Source: Zymoseptoria tritici IPO323
Taxonomy: Eukaryota > Ascomycota > Dothideomycetes > Mycosphaerellales > Mycosphaerellaceae
Assembly: GCF_000219625.1 (NCBI RefSeq)
Contig: NC_018208.1
Location: 868,001-932,000 of the forward strand
Length of the DNA: 64,000 nt
Reading direction: 5' to 3'
The notes under the pieces were generated by a model, which worked only from the letters and a program-made list of their open reading frames with translations, ran no database searches and was not told the DNA's origin. The position numbers and the translations under genes were made by a program. Numbering within the stretch: the stretch's first letter is position 1; each line of letters begins with the position of its first letter. Below are positions 53,661 to 64,000 of the stretch, in pieces.

Positions 53661-54840
53661 TCAAACGCTTGTCTCAGGCGTCTCGTTCTCCGCCACAACA
53701 GCGGTGCCCAAACCACGATCCGGCGAAGACCTTATCAGCGCCTCCTGCCGCCTCGCCTTCATGAAGTCAGAGGCCGCACGGATCAGAATGAACCACCCGA
53801 CAATCATCAACACATATGAAAGCCACTGGGTAGTGTCAAGGCCTGAGTGCGAAGGTCCATCTCCGGCAAGTTCGCTCGGGTCGAAGTTGTGGCTGTTGGG
53901 ATCGTCCGGGATACCATCGGCCGGTGCACCAGGGTCTGCTGTGCCAGGGCCCGAGTTCGCTAGATTGGAGGGGCCATAGCGGGTTTGAAATCCGTACTGA
54001 ACGAGAGTGATTCCGAGACCAGCGCGGGAGCCGTGTTTGGCTGCGTGTGTTGTGTGCAGAAGGTAAGTGAGGAGAAATCCAATGATCTGGAAGGACATGG
54101 AGATCAGGAGATTCCAAATGAAGGAGAAGAATGATCCCACGAGTAGGCCGTCCACGAAGACATCATCGGGGTTACCGCTCATGGCGTAGGGAGATAGTAT
54201 GTGCGTTTCCCAGTAGGGAGGAGTTGCATCTGCGGATGCTTCTTCGTAGGTCTAAATGTACTGTTAGTACGAATCGTGTCGTGTATCGGACGTGTCCTTC
54301 TGCTTACCGGAGGCTTCTCCTCGAGATCTTCGCCAGCCCGTGGCTTTGCACTGATATTCGCGAATACTCCATCATTTGCCTGACTGCTTCCAACGACTCT
54401 TCCGCTTCCTCCTGGTGGCGGGACGGGGAACGATGGCAATTGAGTGACCGATCTCGGCAGCGCATCTGGTCTTGACGTGCTTCCAGACTGCGCTCCTTCA
54501 TGGCTGTGTGTGGAGCCCGAGGTCGCGATCAATAGTCGGCGGTCGCGTGTATCGTCATCATCGTCTTCATCATCGGAGGGTGCATCGAAGGCGTTATCTA
54601 AATCGCGCTCCTCCTCATTCGGTCGTGAGTCCTCATCTCGGGAGTGGCGGCGAGAGGACTGATGGGAGCGGAATGACGGTGGCGGAGAGGCGGGTATCGC
54701 GACGGGAGACTGTGTTAACCCATCATTGTCATTGTCTTGTCCTGCGAGCTGTGTCGGAAGAGAATTAGTTGGCTCATCAAGATGTCGCAATCATGGACCA
54801 TGTCAGGCAGACGTACCCGCTCGTAGCGCTGTGAGCTCAT
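53661..54840 (-). CDS. BSD2: BSD2/Ndfip-family Rsp5 adaptor, membrane protein
   Basis: Exons 54840-54817, 54748-54308 and 54251-53661 on the minus strand (introns 68 and 56 nt), 351 residues. MSSQRYERLAGQDNDNDG joins across intron 1. Exon 2 encodes an acidic disordered region (DAPSDDEDDDDDTRDRRLL). Across intron 2 the join gives EEKPPTYEEASADATPPYWE with a PPxY motif, the WW-domain ligand that recruits the ubiquitin ligase Rsp5. Three hydrophobic segments follow: DGLLVGSFFSFIWNLLISMS, FQIIGFLLTYLLHTTHAA and LSYVLMIVGWFILIRAASDF. Known: Bsd2 sends misfolded or surplus metal transporters to the vacuole via Rsp5. Confidence 0.92.
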
Positions 54841-55158
54841 GGCTCCGTCCAGTGTGTCGTGGCGAACTCCCGGTGCGTCGAACGGTCTGATTCTGAAAGC
54901 AGGCAAAGTGTCTCTATCGCGATCTGATCCCGGTAGATAGCGCGGCGGTGTGTGGGAGGTGATAAGCAGAGGAGAGCGGCTCAGGTGGATGTGAGGTCGT
55001 GGCGCAGGCCGAAGCCCTGCTGACGAAGTCTGGGGGAGGAAGGAACTCGAATCACGTCACGGGACGATTTGGGTCCTTTGTCAAGTGAAACATCCGCCTA
55101 AAAGTTGCAAACCAATTTTTAGATCAACCACCCATGTCGAGGCGACATTTGTTCAGCC
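54841..55158. promoter_or_regulatory. Bidirectional promoter of BSD2 and EFM5
   Basis: 318 bp between opposite starts. No clear TATA element. Confidence 0.5.
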
Positions 55159-55928
55159 ATGGACGACGATGAAGTTCTGTACGCAGCGGCCAATCCAAGC
55201 GACCGGCAATGTCTTCTCCCGCTCATGAATGATACAGTCAATTGCCGGCCGATACCCTGAGGTTACTGCAAGAGTTCAATACAGAAAAAGATGCAAGAGC
55301 GAAGCAGTTTGAAGAGCTCAAGTCGAAGGCGGAGAGCGACTTTGAAGGCAAGCTCAGCATGGACTTCTTTGGTGAAGACTGGAATGCTTCTCAATTCTGG
55401 TACACGGACGAGACCGCACGCACATTAGCAAGACAGCTCCTGAAAGACGCCACGAAAGACTCCGCCATTGCAGTTGTGTCCGCTCCCAGCGTTTACGTGG
55501 CTCTGACAAACATCCTTGCCGAAGAGTCAGAGCTCCCGCGACCCAAACTATGCCTGCTAGAAATCGACACGCGATTCGAGGTCCTTGGTTCCGACTTTGA
55601 CTACTACGACTTTGAGCAACCACTGCGGCTCCCAGCTGAGCTCAAAGGTAAATTCGACCGTATCATCTGCGACCCACCGTTCCTCTCGGACGATTGCCAA
55701 ACCAAGACAGCATTGACGGTGCGATTTCTGGCTCGGGAATGGTCAGAAAGTGGTCTGCGCTTCATCTCATGTACCGGTGAAAGAATGGAGGCCACCATCA
55801 TCAAGCTATATGCCAAGATCGGGGTCAAGACGACCGGGTTCGAGCCGAAGCACAGCAAAGGGTTGAGCAACGAGTTCTGGTGCTACTCAAACTTTCAATG
55901 CGAGGACTGGCGCTGGCGAGCGGATTGA
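55159..55928 (+). CDS. EFM5: eEF1A lysine N-methyltransferase (EFM5/EEF1AKMT1)
   Basis: Exons 55159-55178 and 55238-55928 (59-nt intron, GTACGC to TACAG, phase 2), 236 residues. The splice gives MDDDEVLQLPADTLRLLQEF, which matches the family's start. FFGEDWNASQFWYTDETART is the conserved WxxSQFWY block. VVSAPSVYVALTN and CLLEIDTRFEVLGSDFDYYD form the SAM-site strands. ICDPPFLSDDC (DPPF at about 152-155) is the (N/D)PPY catalytic motif. Known: it methylates a lysine near the N-terminus of translation elongation factor eEF1A, in the cytosol. Confidence 0.93.
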
Positions 55929-57782
55929 GCATTGCTTGGATGGAGGATCCTTGCGCCGCATGAATCGCTGGAGACTAGGGTGTACGATTGGTGGTACGGC
56001 AGTCCGAAAGCATGATCACTGCCAGCCCACCACTGCGCCAGTTGTGGCTCTTGCTCCTGACGCACATGTATGTGAGTATCGAGAGGTGCAGATGGACCGA
56101 CTCGTGCGTTGTTGACCACGCGGAGAATTCCAACGGTTGTTCGAGGCGCACCGGTGAATGAGCGGGTCATGCTAATTTCTGATATGTTAGCACCGGGCAC
56201 ACTCGACTCATAGCTAGCACAGGCAACACGGGAAGGAGCTATGTCAGAACGACTCAATAAAGCTTCTACCGGTGCACTGGGTCCTTGTAGTAATTGCGCT
56301 CTCTTGCCCAAAGTGCAACAAACCACGCCATGCGGATGCAAGTCGTGCGATGAATTTTGAGCGATTCCACCGAGGCAGACAACACCCTCTGCGGCTCTTG
56401 TCCTCAACTCGCGATTCGACCCACTCGTACGGTCTTAATGCCGAATGTGCGCCATACGTGCGACTCGTACACGCCTTCAAGCGCCTTTTCGATGCATGCC
56501 GGCATCTCGCAGAAGTTCACAAGCTCCGAAAAATAGCTTCAGGCTTGGTTGCCATGAGCGCATGTGGGCTCCATGTGCCGTGGACGTTGCCAGTTCGAGC
56601 TGCAGCATGTGCCCCACAGTGATGGTCTTCCAAGGATTGTTCTTTGGGAGACGAGTCTTTTAGCCGGTGGATATGGTTTTCCGAGTTGTGGTGCTCAACT
56701 TCCACGTGTGAATCTAGCATGCTTGCCATTGCATGCACGCGCTTGCGACCAGTCATTTGGGAGCCAGAAACGCGGACCCATGTTCTACGGCGTTTATGGT
56801 CGCGGGCTCGGCCCCAGACGCCGGCGTGGCATGCATCGTGCGATGGAGTTTGTCCGACGGCTCGAGAACACCTCGACTGAGGTGGCTGCAATCGCGTTGT
56901 GTTGAACCGGCATCGTTCGGCCCGGAGGCAAAGCTCTCAACTCGAAGGATCGGTCGAGCGTTGTACGAAGAGCATTATGACAGCATGTCGCCAAATACCG
57001 CGGCAGTACTGTCCTTCAAGGCATGATCGTGAGCCGACTCGTCGTCTCGATGTGTGTATCCGTCATATCCCAGCTTGCCAGTAAGCTAGGCTGCTCTTAC
57101 ATAGCTGTTGAGTTGAGCAGGGTTATAGCCGCCGCAGAAACAGGTTCGGTCGGATTGGTACGTCCGAGATGGCAGTCCAGGAATCGTCGCCACCCGAAGT
57201 GCAGGGCATCATGTTGTGACACATTTGGTCGCACGACTGCAGTGCCGTTCGGTTCGTTCAGCTCGCGGGGAAGGCACACCAACGATCGCATTGACTACCT
57301 CCGCTCTCCTGTTCAGACTGCATACACCATGCCACTGAGGGTCAAGCCGTGCGGTGCAGTTTGAGCAGTACCATGGAGTTACGTTGAGCTGATTCGTGTC
57401 TGTGCCAGCGTGCATATCTCGCAAGCAAGCTTGGACGATGGTTGGAGTAAGTTGGCTCTGGCCGAATGCAAGGTCAACGTTGAACAAAGTAGAAGAAATC
57501 TTTATGTAGCTATCCGTCCGCACAACGTCCGTTCACATGCTAGAAAGGAATGGAGGCTCGCCAACGCACTATCCATGCGCACCTGCCGCGCCCCGCGCCT
57601 TGGCCTGAAAACAACCACAGCCAGGAATGGACCTGCATGACTTCAAGCTCGGTTGACTGCAAGCTCCCAAGCTCTCCTGAAGTGGCATGGCCCATGGGGC
57701 CAATGATGTCAACGACAGGACAGGACACTGTCTTTGCGAGGCTATTGCTGTTCAGCATTCTCGAAGCATGATAATCGAAAAG
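55929..57782. other. Long intergenic region, no supported gene
   Basis: 1.85 kb between the EFM5 stop and the RRM gene stop. Many short frames on both strands, none coherent or with protein motifs. No repeats or RIP signature noted. Confidence 0.55.
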
Positions 57783-58960
57783 TCAACGAACCTGACTCCC
57801 GTTGACAATGATGGGTTCCGTGGTGGTCCTGCCGGCTCGCGAGCGTGCGTTGCTCGTAGTGATAGGCACGTTGACAGGAGTCGCTTCTTTGTCACGTCTG
57901 ACGTTCAAAGGCATGCCCCAGAACTCCTGACCATTGAAGATCGCAATGGCCGCAGCGACGGAGTCGGCGTTGACGTACTGTATCGTGCAATTGCCTTTTG
58001 ATCTGCCGCTTTGTGTGTCTCTTTGCAAGTCGACCTTGACAATCGGACCTGCTCTGGCAAAGTGTTTCTCGATGTCTTTTGTGCTAGCTTTGAAGCTCAG
58101 CCCGTTGACGAAGACACCTCGACATTCGGTGCGAACGATTCCTTGGCTGATATTGATAGGTGTTCCGGTGGCGTTAGCGGCGTACATTGGTATCTGCGCG
58201 GGTTGGCGCTGTTGTTGCTGGTACCTGGGATACTGCTGAGTCGATCGAGCTTGATACATCTGTTGCTGAGCGGCCTGAGAGGCACGCGGCCCAATTTGCA
58301 CTCCTCTCATAGCGAGCGTAACCTGTGTAGTGTCCACTGGCATGTTGTTCCTCTCTGCCGACGCCATGAACTGGCTAGGGTATGTTCCAGCTTGCGCCTG
58401 AGCCTGCACCAATGGGTATGAACGACCGGTGCCAGCCAGGGGTGAAGTCGGCGTGAAGTTTTGCCATCTCGGATCGACAGCCATGGCAGAAACCCTCGCA
58501 CTTTCGTCGTTGGACCGATGTACTTGCGACGCTCCTCCACAATTGCAGCGCATCATTATCGCAATAGGGCCGCCGATGTTCCACATATGCACAACCAACG
58601 GGCTGTTTTCGACCAGAGTCTGAGCGAGATAGTCTGCTCACGGTGTCAGGAGAGCAACAAGAGAAATAGATGTTCAAAGCGAGGCTCACTGAACAACTTC
58701 GTAGCTTCGTCCGCCTTCGGGACACGCGCGGCTCCTTTGCCGTCGCTTTGCCCATTTGAAAGCACTGCCATCTCTGTCCAGCAGTTGTGGGCAGCTTGTT
58801 TGCGAATCAAATCTTTCAGATCTTGCCACGTGTATCTTCGTGGAAGCTGCGGACGGTCAGTCAAAGGTCGCAATCGTCGCATCGGCTTACTGACTCCTTC
58901 AATGCCCAGAAGATATGGTCCAGTGGCACGCTGAGTGCTGCTTCCTGACGATGTAGACAT
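57783..58960 (-). CDS. RNA-binding protein with a C-terminal RRM
   Basis: Exons 58960-58895, 58846-58690 and 58633-57783 on the minus strand (introns 48 and 56 nt), 357 residues. The start reads MSTSSGSSTQRATGPYLLGI. After intron 1, LPRRYTWQDLKDLIRK and NGQSDGKGAARVPKADEATK suggest a divergent first RRM-like fold (about 23-90). A Gln/Ala-rich linker follows. The C-terminal RRM (about 270-345) has RNP2 GVFVNGL and RNP1 SKGNCTIQY. The protein ends VNGSQVR; a possible donor (AG|GTTCGT) right before the stop leaves room for another exon that I cannot confirm. Function inferred as mRNA binding; orthologue not named. Confidence 0.82.
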
Positions 58961-60297
58961 TGTCTCAAGATCGTTTAGAACCAAACTTGAAATGCAGAAA
59001 AGCCACGCCCAAGGGGTCCAAAAAAGAGAGATCTGTTGTGATAGAGGAAAGCTATGAGGCGAGCAGCAAGTATTACAGACCAAGCCAACTGATAGATGTA
59101 GATGCGGACGAGCTGGATAGATATGAACAGGAGATGCAGACTTCTTCAATGCGGGCCCTCGACAGACCGTTGCATGCTTTGTCCCTGAAATGCGTCCATC
59201 ATAGCTGTGGAGACCAACAGTCTCCTGGGCTGGAGCTTCTGGCCACTTTCCAACACAGCCACGTTCGTCGAGGTGATACGTTGGCGCTGTGATGCTGCAC
59301 AGGTTGCTTGATGCTTGAGCTTGGACCCAAGGTGGATGCTGCGCGGCAAAAGGTCTCCGTCGATGGTCGGGACCCTGACGTCCGAATTTGCTGCTTCTAT
59401 GGGCGATACCGACCCATGTAAGAGATCGTGGGTATTGCCACATGGCAACAACTGTCAACCATAGGATGCATTGGAACGAGCTCGGACTCTGCTGCAGGAG
59501 ACCAGAGCTAGCTACAGACGATCAGCTTGGTTGCCGTAGCCCGCAGGATGCAGCATCCTTGGTGGCGACGCGGTACAATCACAGAGCTGCAGCTCTGAAG
59601 AAAGGTATCGGCAGCATCGGCGGGTCCATCGCAGAATAGGAGCAAATCTGGTGGGCGGCAATGGATAAAGATTATTCAGGATCACGGTACTTGTATACAT
59701 TTAGCCTCCAGACAAGGCGGGGCAATGCGAATGATTGCTCTTTGGCGAGCCCATCACATGTGACAGTGAACGGGCATCCATTGGCATCGTCGATAACGCG
59801 TCGCGGCGAAGCTCTGTGAGAGCGAGCTCAGTGCACTTCTGGTGCGTGAGGCCAGCGGCCAAGATCCATCGTCCAGGGTGGCGAGATACACTCGTCCGAG
59901 ATGTCATGACCTGGGAGGATGCCGACATGCGAGGTTCGACCTGTCGCACGACGATAGCATTTGGGGGCTGGGCGGCTTGCCAGACGCAGTGGAGGCTCCC
60001 TTGGCGTCCAGGGGTCCACTGCCTCCACAGTCGTCGTGTGGGTGGAGTGGCGGCTAGACTCGTGGAGTACAGTCGTAGGTCGTGTTGTACCGAGCGGGCG
60101 TGTTTCGGCGTGACTTGAGGGAATGAGGTCGTTTGGCGGCTCTGTTGGCAGTGAAGGAAGACGGGAGGAGGTGGAAGTGCTAGTTCTACAGTATTCGCAC
60201 TGCAGTACCAAATATTTCACGGCAGCACTCGAAAGACGTGGACAGCTGTATTGGCATATACGACGAGAGTCACTCTACGCGGTCTGGTCTGCGAAAG
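58961..60297. other. Intergenic region between RRM gene and COG3
   Basis: About 1.34 kb between divergent starts. Holds both promoters; frames here overlap and lack features. Confidence 0.55.
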
Positions 60298-62918
60298 ATG
60301 GACGACGCCTGGTTCCATACCTTGACCTCCGCGTCCACGACGTCCAAAGAGCCACCTCAGCACAAGCGACGCGCTTCACTGCTCCAGCAGCCCGTAAGCC
60401 AACCCTCCCGACCACGAGCCTTGCCATTCTGACCGCATACTAGGCGGAGGAGAAAGCCGATGTGGCGATAGAATCTATTCAAGAAGTCGCGGAGGATGAG
60501 AGCAATGCCTGGAGCGGGCCTCCGAAGGCGTCGATCGCTCGACGAGCCCAGAGCTATAGCGACTTCTACCATGTTGTGAATGCACGACTGAAGAAGGACG
60601 CCGCGTTGAAGCGGAAGAAGAGCTTGGAGATCAAAGACAACACGTCGAAGAGATTGGGCGGCGAGATTCAGTTTGAATCGGATTTTGCAGCCGTGGAAAG
60701 TCGGTTATTGGACGACAGCCATTGGGAATATCAGACGTACCAAGAACAGCTGGAGCTTTCCGATGCACACCTGGACAATCTTTTGTCTTCGACGACCAAT
60801 ACCCTCGCCCTGCTGTCGACCTTGTCCGATTCGTTCAAAGCTGTGGAGGAGCAGACTGAGGCTTTCCGGCGGCAGTGCGAATCTTTGATCGTGGAACAAA
60901 AGCGGTTGACATCGCTGGCCGATGCCATTGACGAAAATGCCCAATACTATGCCTATCTCGAACCTATGACCAGGCGTCTAAATGCTCCTGGAGCTGCCAA
61001 TCTTGTCAAGGGACAGGATTTCTCCGAAATGCTCTCCAACCTGGACAGCTGTCTGGAATACATGGAGTCTCATCCAAATCACAAGGAATCAGCTATGTAC
61101 AGGAGTCGATACCGCTTGTTGCTTACACGTGGTCTGACTTTGATCCGGCATCACTTCACCAAATCGCTGGGAGAGATTGGTGCCGACATCAGCAAGCGAA
61201 TACAAAGTGGGCAGCTGAAAGAAACAACGCACTCCGCCCTGTTATATGCCAAGTTTCGAGTGCCAGCTCCCGAGATGAAAGCCCTCGGAGTGGAAATACA
61301 AAAACGTGCTGTCCCAACTCCGGACGATGTTGATGCGGGACGCGAGCCAGAATATCTCTCTCTCCTGCGTGAACTCTACCAATCATACTCGACAACACGT
61401 GGACGGCTTGTACTACCGCTGGTAGCAAAGAAAATGGCAGAGCTGGCAGAAACACCACAGCAGTCTGACGTTGTAGCCTTTGCCAAGTCCGCACTTAGTT
61501 TTGTGCGTGGAATTACTTTGGATGAGTACGATCTGTGGTTCGAGTGGTTCGAGACGGAAGGCGCGTTGTACGAGTTTCTGGAAAGCCTACTGGAGCCGAT
61601 GTACGACTATCTCCGCCCAAGGACCATCCACGAGACCAAGATGGAGAAGCTGTGTGATCTGTGCGCCATGATTCAAGGCCGCTACATGGATGTAGAATCG
61701 GACGACGACGATGCGGAGAGCTCTGCTGCGAACTCATCCTACAATTCTCGGCATCCTCAACGGCGACTGGATTTCGCCAGCCTGGTCCACCCTGCTCTGG
61801 AAGATGCGCAGACTCGCCTTGTCTTCCTGACAGTAAACGTGCTGAGGGACAGCATCGAGAATTTCAAGCCCAAGCCGGAAGATCTCGAGGTGAATCCGCG
61901 TGCACCACCAGCAGCAATGAACGGCAACAAAAATGGCCCTGTCCTCTCCGGCAAACGAGCGCCATCTGTCCCTAGCACACCCGCTCCGAAGAATCTCGTA
62001 GTAGTGGACGAAGACACCGACGATGCAGAAAGCATATTCAGCAAACGCTTCCCGACTGAACCCACCACCTCACCCTCAACCCGACAATGGTACCCACCCC
62101 TCCGCAAAGCAATCTGGCTCCTCCGCCGCATCTACCGCCTAGTAAACAGCACCGTCTTCGACGACCTCGCCCACCGCATCGTACACTCCACCATCGCCGC
62201 TCTCATCCACGCAAGCCAACAAATCACCTCCAAGAAGACCGCACAAGACGGTCACCTCTTCCTCATCACGCACCTGCTACACCTCAAACAAAGCATCGTC
62301 GCCTTCGACATCGAGTTCATCCCTCCAGAAGTCCAATTCGACTTCTCGTCGTACACCAACACATTCTACGAACTCCGCGAACGCGGCAGTCTCTGGAATC
62401 CCGCGTCCTGGATGCGTCTCGTTGGCGGCGCCGTAGGTGGCGGTCTACTGCCCAAAGTCGTGGAGAATATGCTCGACGCCAAAGCGGAGCTCGACGGTCG
62501 TCTTCGAACCGTGATCAACGACTTCGTCAACGGCTACGCGACGCACATCACCGCTCCCGTCGACCCAGCCTCCATAACCCAGCAAAAGGGCGAGTTTGAC
62601 CCACAAAAAGCCGTGCGTACCATCCGCGGCTTAGCGGAGAAGGACGTTCCTCTTCTGCGCGCGAAGCTGGAGGCTTTCGTGGACGATGCGCGGACGAGGG
62701 AGACACTTGTCGCGGCGGTGAGGGATCAGGTGTTGATCACGTACGAGGAGTTCTTCGACTCGTATAGTGAGGGTTCGGGGAAGAAATTGAGTCGGAAGGG
62801 CAAAGGGAGGGAGGATGAGTTGTGGGGACCGGATTTGTTCAATGATGCTTTGGAGAGGGTGTTCCAGGTGGGTCAGATTATGGGGGATGATGATGGGGGA
62901 AGTGTGAGGAGTGAGTAG
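60298..62918 (+). CDS. COG3: Conserved oligomeric Golgi complex subunit 3
   Basis: Exons 60298-60393 and 60444-62918 (50-nt intron, GTAAGC to CTAG), 856 residues. Exon 1 gives MDDAWFHTLTSASTTSKEPP. The N-terminal coiled part (YQEQLELSDAHLDNLLSSTT to VEQKRLTSLADAIDENAQYY) leads into the Sec34 signature YLEPMTRRLNAPG and DFSEMLSNLDSCLEYMESHP with KESAMYRSRY behind it. The C-terminal half is helical, with low-complexity insertions (about 420-440 and 490-560). Length is typical. Known: COG3/Sec34 is a lobe A subunit of the COG tether for retrograde vesicles at the Golgi. Confidence 0.93.
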
Positions 62919-63109
62919 ATGTGAAATGGAGACATTTAAACTGCAGCTGAGCCGTGTTCATGTTGCCTTGCTCGTCTATCCAGCTCTATGTTCCCGATGA
63001 TCTTCACGCCGAGCTATGCATGCATCGCCAATACAGTCTTGCCTCCCAAAATCGATCTATCATCATAATGCATATTCCCCGGATCCCTTCCAGCCTCTAC
63101 CACATCTCC
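62919..63109. other. Short convergent 3' region
   Basis: 191 bases between the COG3 stop and the nucleoporin stop. Nothing seen. Confidence 0.6.
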
Positions 63110-64000
63110 TCACAAATCAAAGCTAACCCACTCCCTCTTCGGCGGAATCTCCGGCATGAATCCATCCCTGAACGTCCCCGTCGTCCTGACATGATCATAC
63201 AACTCCTTCAGCTTGATCCCCTGCTCCCCCTCGTACGCCTCCGGCGGTGCCTCTGTCATCGGAGCCGCACCCGTGGGAGGGCCTTCGAGGAACCAGATGC
63301 GCTGTTTGGCATTGGTCTGAGGATCGATGATGAATGGGACTTTCTTCTCTGGATCGAACTGGACTGGTCTGCCTTTCCAGTGGTTGGGGTGTTGGCCGTT
63401 GGGTTGCGCGATACCGTTGTTCTGTTGTGGTGCGGAGGAGCCGAAGCCGTTCTGTGTGGGTTGTTGGGTTGCTTGGGCGAAGGGTGAGGGTCGGTTGAAT
63501 CCTGACGGTTGGGAAGCTTGGCCGAAACCGCTTGGCGGTTGTGACGCCTGGCCGAAACCCGATTGTGGTTGTGATGCCTGTCCGAAGGCTGATTGTGGTT
63601 GCGACGCCTGGCCGAAAGCTGTTGATGATTGGGATGCTTGGCCGAAAGTCGAAGTGGGCTGGGAAGCTTGACCGAAGGCGGAGGTCGGTTGAGGAGATTG
63701 GCCAAATGCGCCACCCGGTTGTGATGGCTGGCCGAACGCTCCTGTGGTGGGCTGCGAGGCTTGACCAAAGGCTGGTTGGGCGGCTTGTCCGAACGATGGT
63801 GCGCCAAATGCACTTCCAGCTGGCTTCGATGCCTGGCCGAAAGCACTCTGTCCGAATCCTGAGGTAGGTGCTGATGGCTTCCCGAACGCGGACTGCTGTG
63901 GCTGCTGCGCTGCTGCACCGAAAGCTGAAGGCTGACCGAATGCACCGGCCGCGGGCTGTGAGGGTGCGCCGAACGCCGGTTGACCAAATGCTGGCGGCTT
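63110..64000 (-). CDS. FG-repeat nucleoporin, partial (C-terminal 296 residues), Nup42/AMO1-like
   Basis: The minus-strand frame enters from the right edge and stops at 63112-63110. About 190 residues are FG repeats of the types SAFGQASQP, AFGQPSQP and GFGQASQP, which form the permeability mesh of nuclear pores. A conserved-looking tail follows: HPNHWKGRPVQFDPEKK, WFLEGPPTGAAP, and GIKLKELYDHVRTTGTFRDG with an acidic MPEIPPKREWVSFDL end. The tail resembles that of the fungal CCCH-finger nucleoporin Nup42/Rip1 (AMO1), used in mRNA export. The CCCH finger, expected at the N-terminus, would be outside the window, so the exact name is tentative. Confidence 0.75.
   Translation of the reverse strand, partial: KPPAFGQPAFGAPSQPAAGAFGQPSAFGAAAQQPQQSAFGKPSAPTSGFGQSAFGQASKPAGSAFGAPSFGQAAQPAFGQASQPTTGAFGQPSQPGGAFGQSPQPTSAFGQASQPTSTFGQASQSSTAFGQASQPQSAFGQASQPQSGFGQASQPPSGFGQASQPSGFNRPSPFAQATQQPTQNGFGSSAPQQNNGIAQPNGQHPNHWKGRPVQFDPEKKVPFIIDPQTNAKQRIWFLEGPPTGAAPMTEAPPEAYEGEQGIKLKELYDHVRTTGTFRDGFMPEIPPKREWVSFDL

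Overview
The window is nuclear DNA of a filamentous ascomycete, most likely a dothideomycete (class inferred from gene content, not proven). Genes are dense, on both strands, and carry short spliceosomal introns of about 44-90 nt (one of 190 nt) with GTNNGN donors, CTGAC/CTAAC-like branch sites and YAG acceptors. The two transposon-rich stretches are TpA-rich and full of TAG/TAA codons at former TGG and CAG codons, the signature of repeat-induced point mutation (RIP).

Layout. 1-2655: a partial FAD monooxygenase and a metallo-beta-lactamase-fold protein, both minus. 3358-8311: a RIP-degraded PIF/Harbinger DNA transposon (36-bp terminal inverted repeats, TTA target duplication) split by a 5'-truncated Tad1-like LINE with its own 14-bp target duplication. 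8424-10879: a degenerate minisatellite and two divergent genes of unknown function, one with an in-frame TAG. 12197-20476: a zinc-finger protein, the SLM1-type PH protein, an SRPK-like kinase with a GC-AG intron and an apparent frameshift, and a possible small broken gene. 20984-23742: a RIP-degraded hAT transposon with an exact 8-bp target duplication. 24656-30548: the most unusual block, with a secreted, Kex2-site-punctuated cysteine-repeat precursor, a glutamine-synthetase-fold amidoligase whose reading frame continues past its TGA, and a secreted heme-thiolate peroxidase. 32699-45132: EXO1, TMA16, a BTB protein, a small cysteine-motif protein with a tandem duplication, RNA14, UNC50/GMH1 (with a predicted 4-nt microexon) and a Moco-sulfurase-like protein. 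47726-64000: mitochondrial IF2 with a CCHC knuckle, a CBP6/UQCC2-like assembly factor, BSD2/Ndfip, EFM5, an RRM protein, COG3, and the C-terminal part of an FG nucleoporin.

Most genes on the right-hand side are single-copy housekeeping genes. They appear as divergent pairs sharing promoters of 170-320 bp (EXO1/TMA16, mtIF2/CBP6-like, BSD2/EFM5). The mtIF2/CBP6-like pair is functionally coherent, since both products act in mitochondrial gene expression or respiratory complex assembly. The left half is accessory in character: transposons, orphan genes, secreted proteins and lesions in reading frames close to RIP-affected DNA. Large stretches (10.9-12.2, 30.5-32.7, 45.1-47.7, 55.9-57.8 and 59.0-60.3 kb) show no gene I can support.
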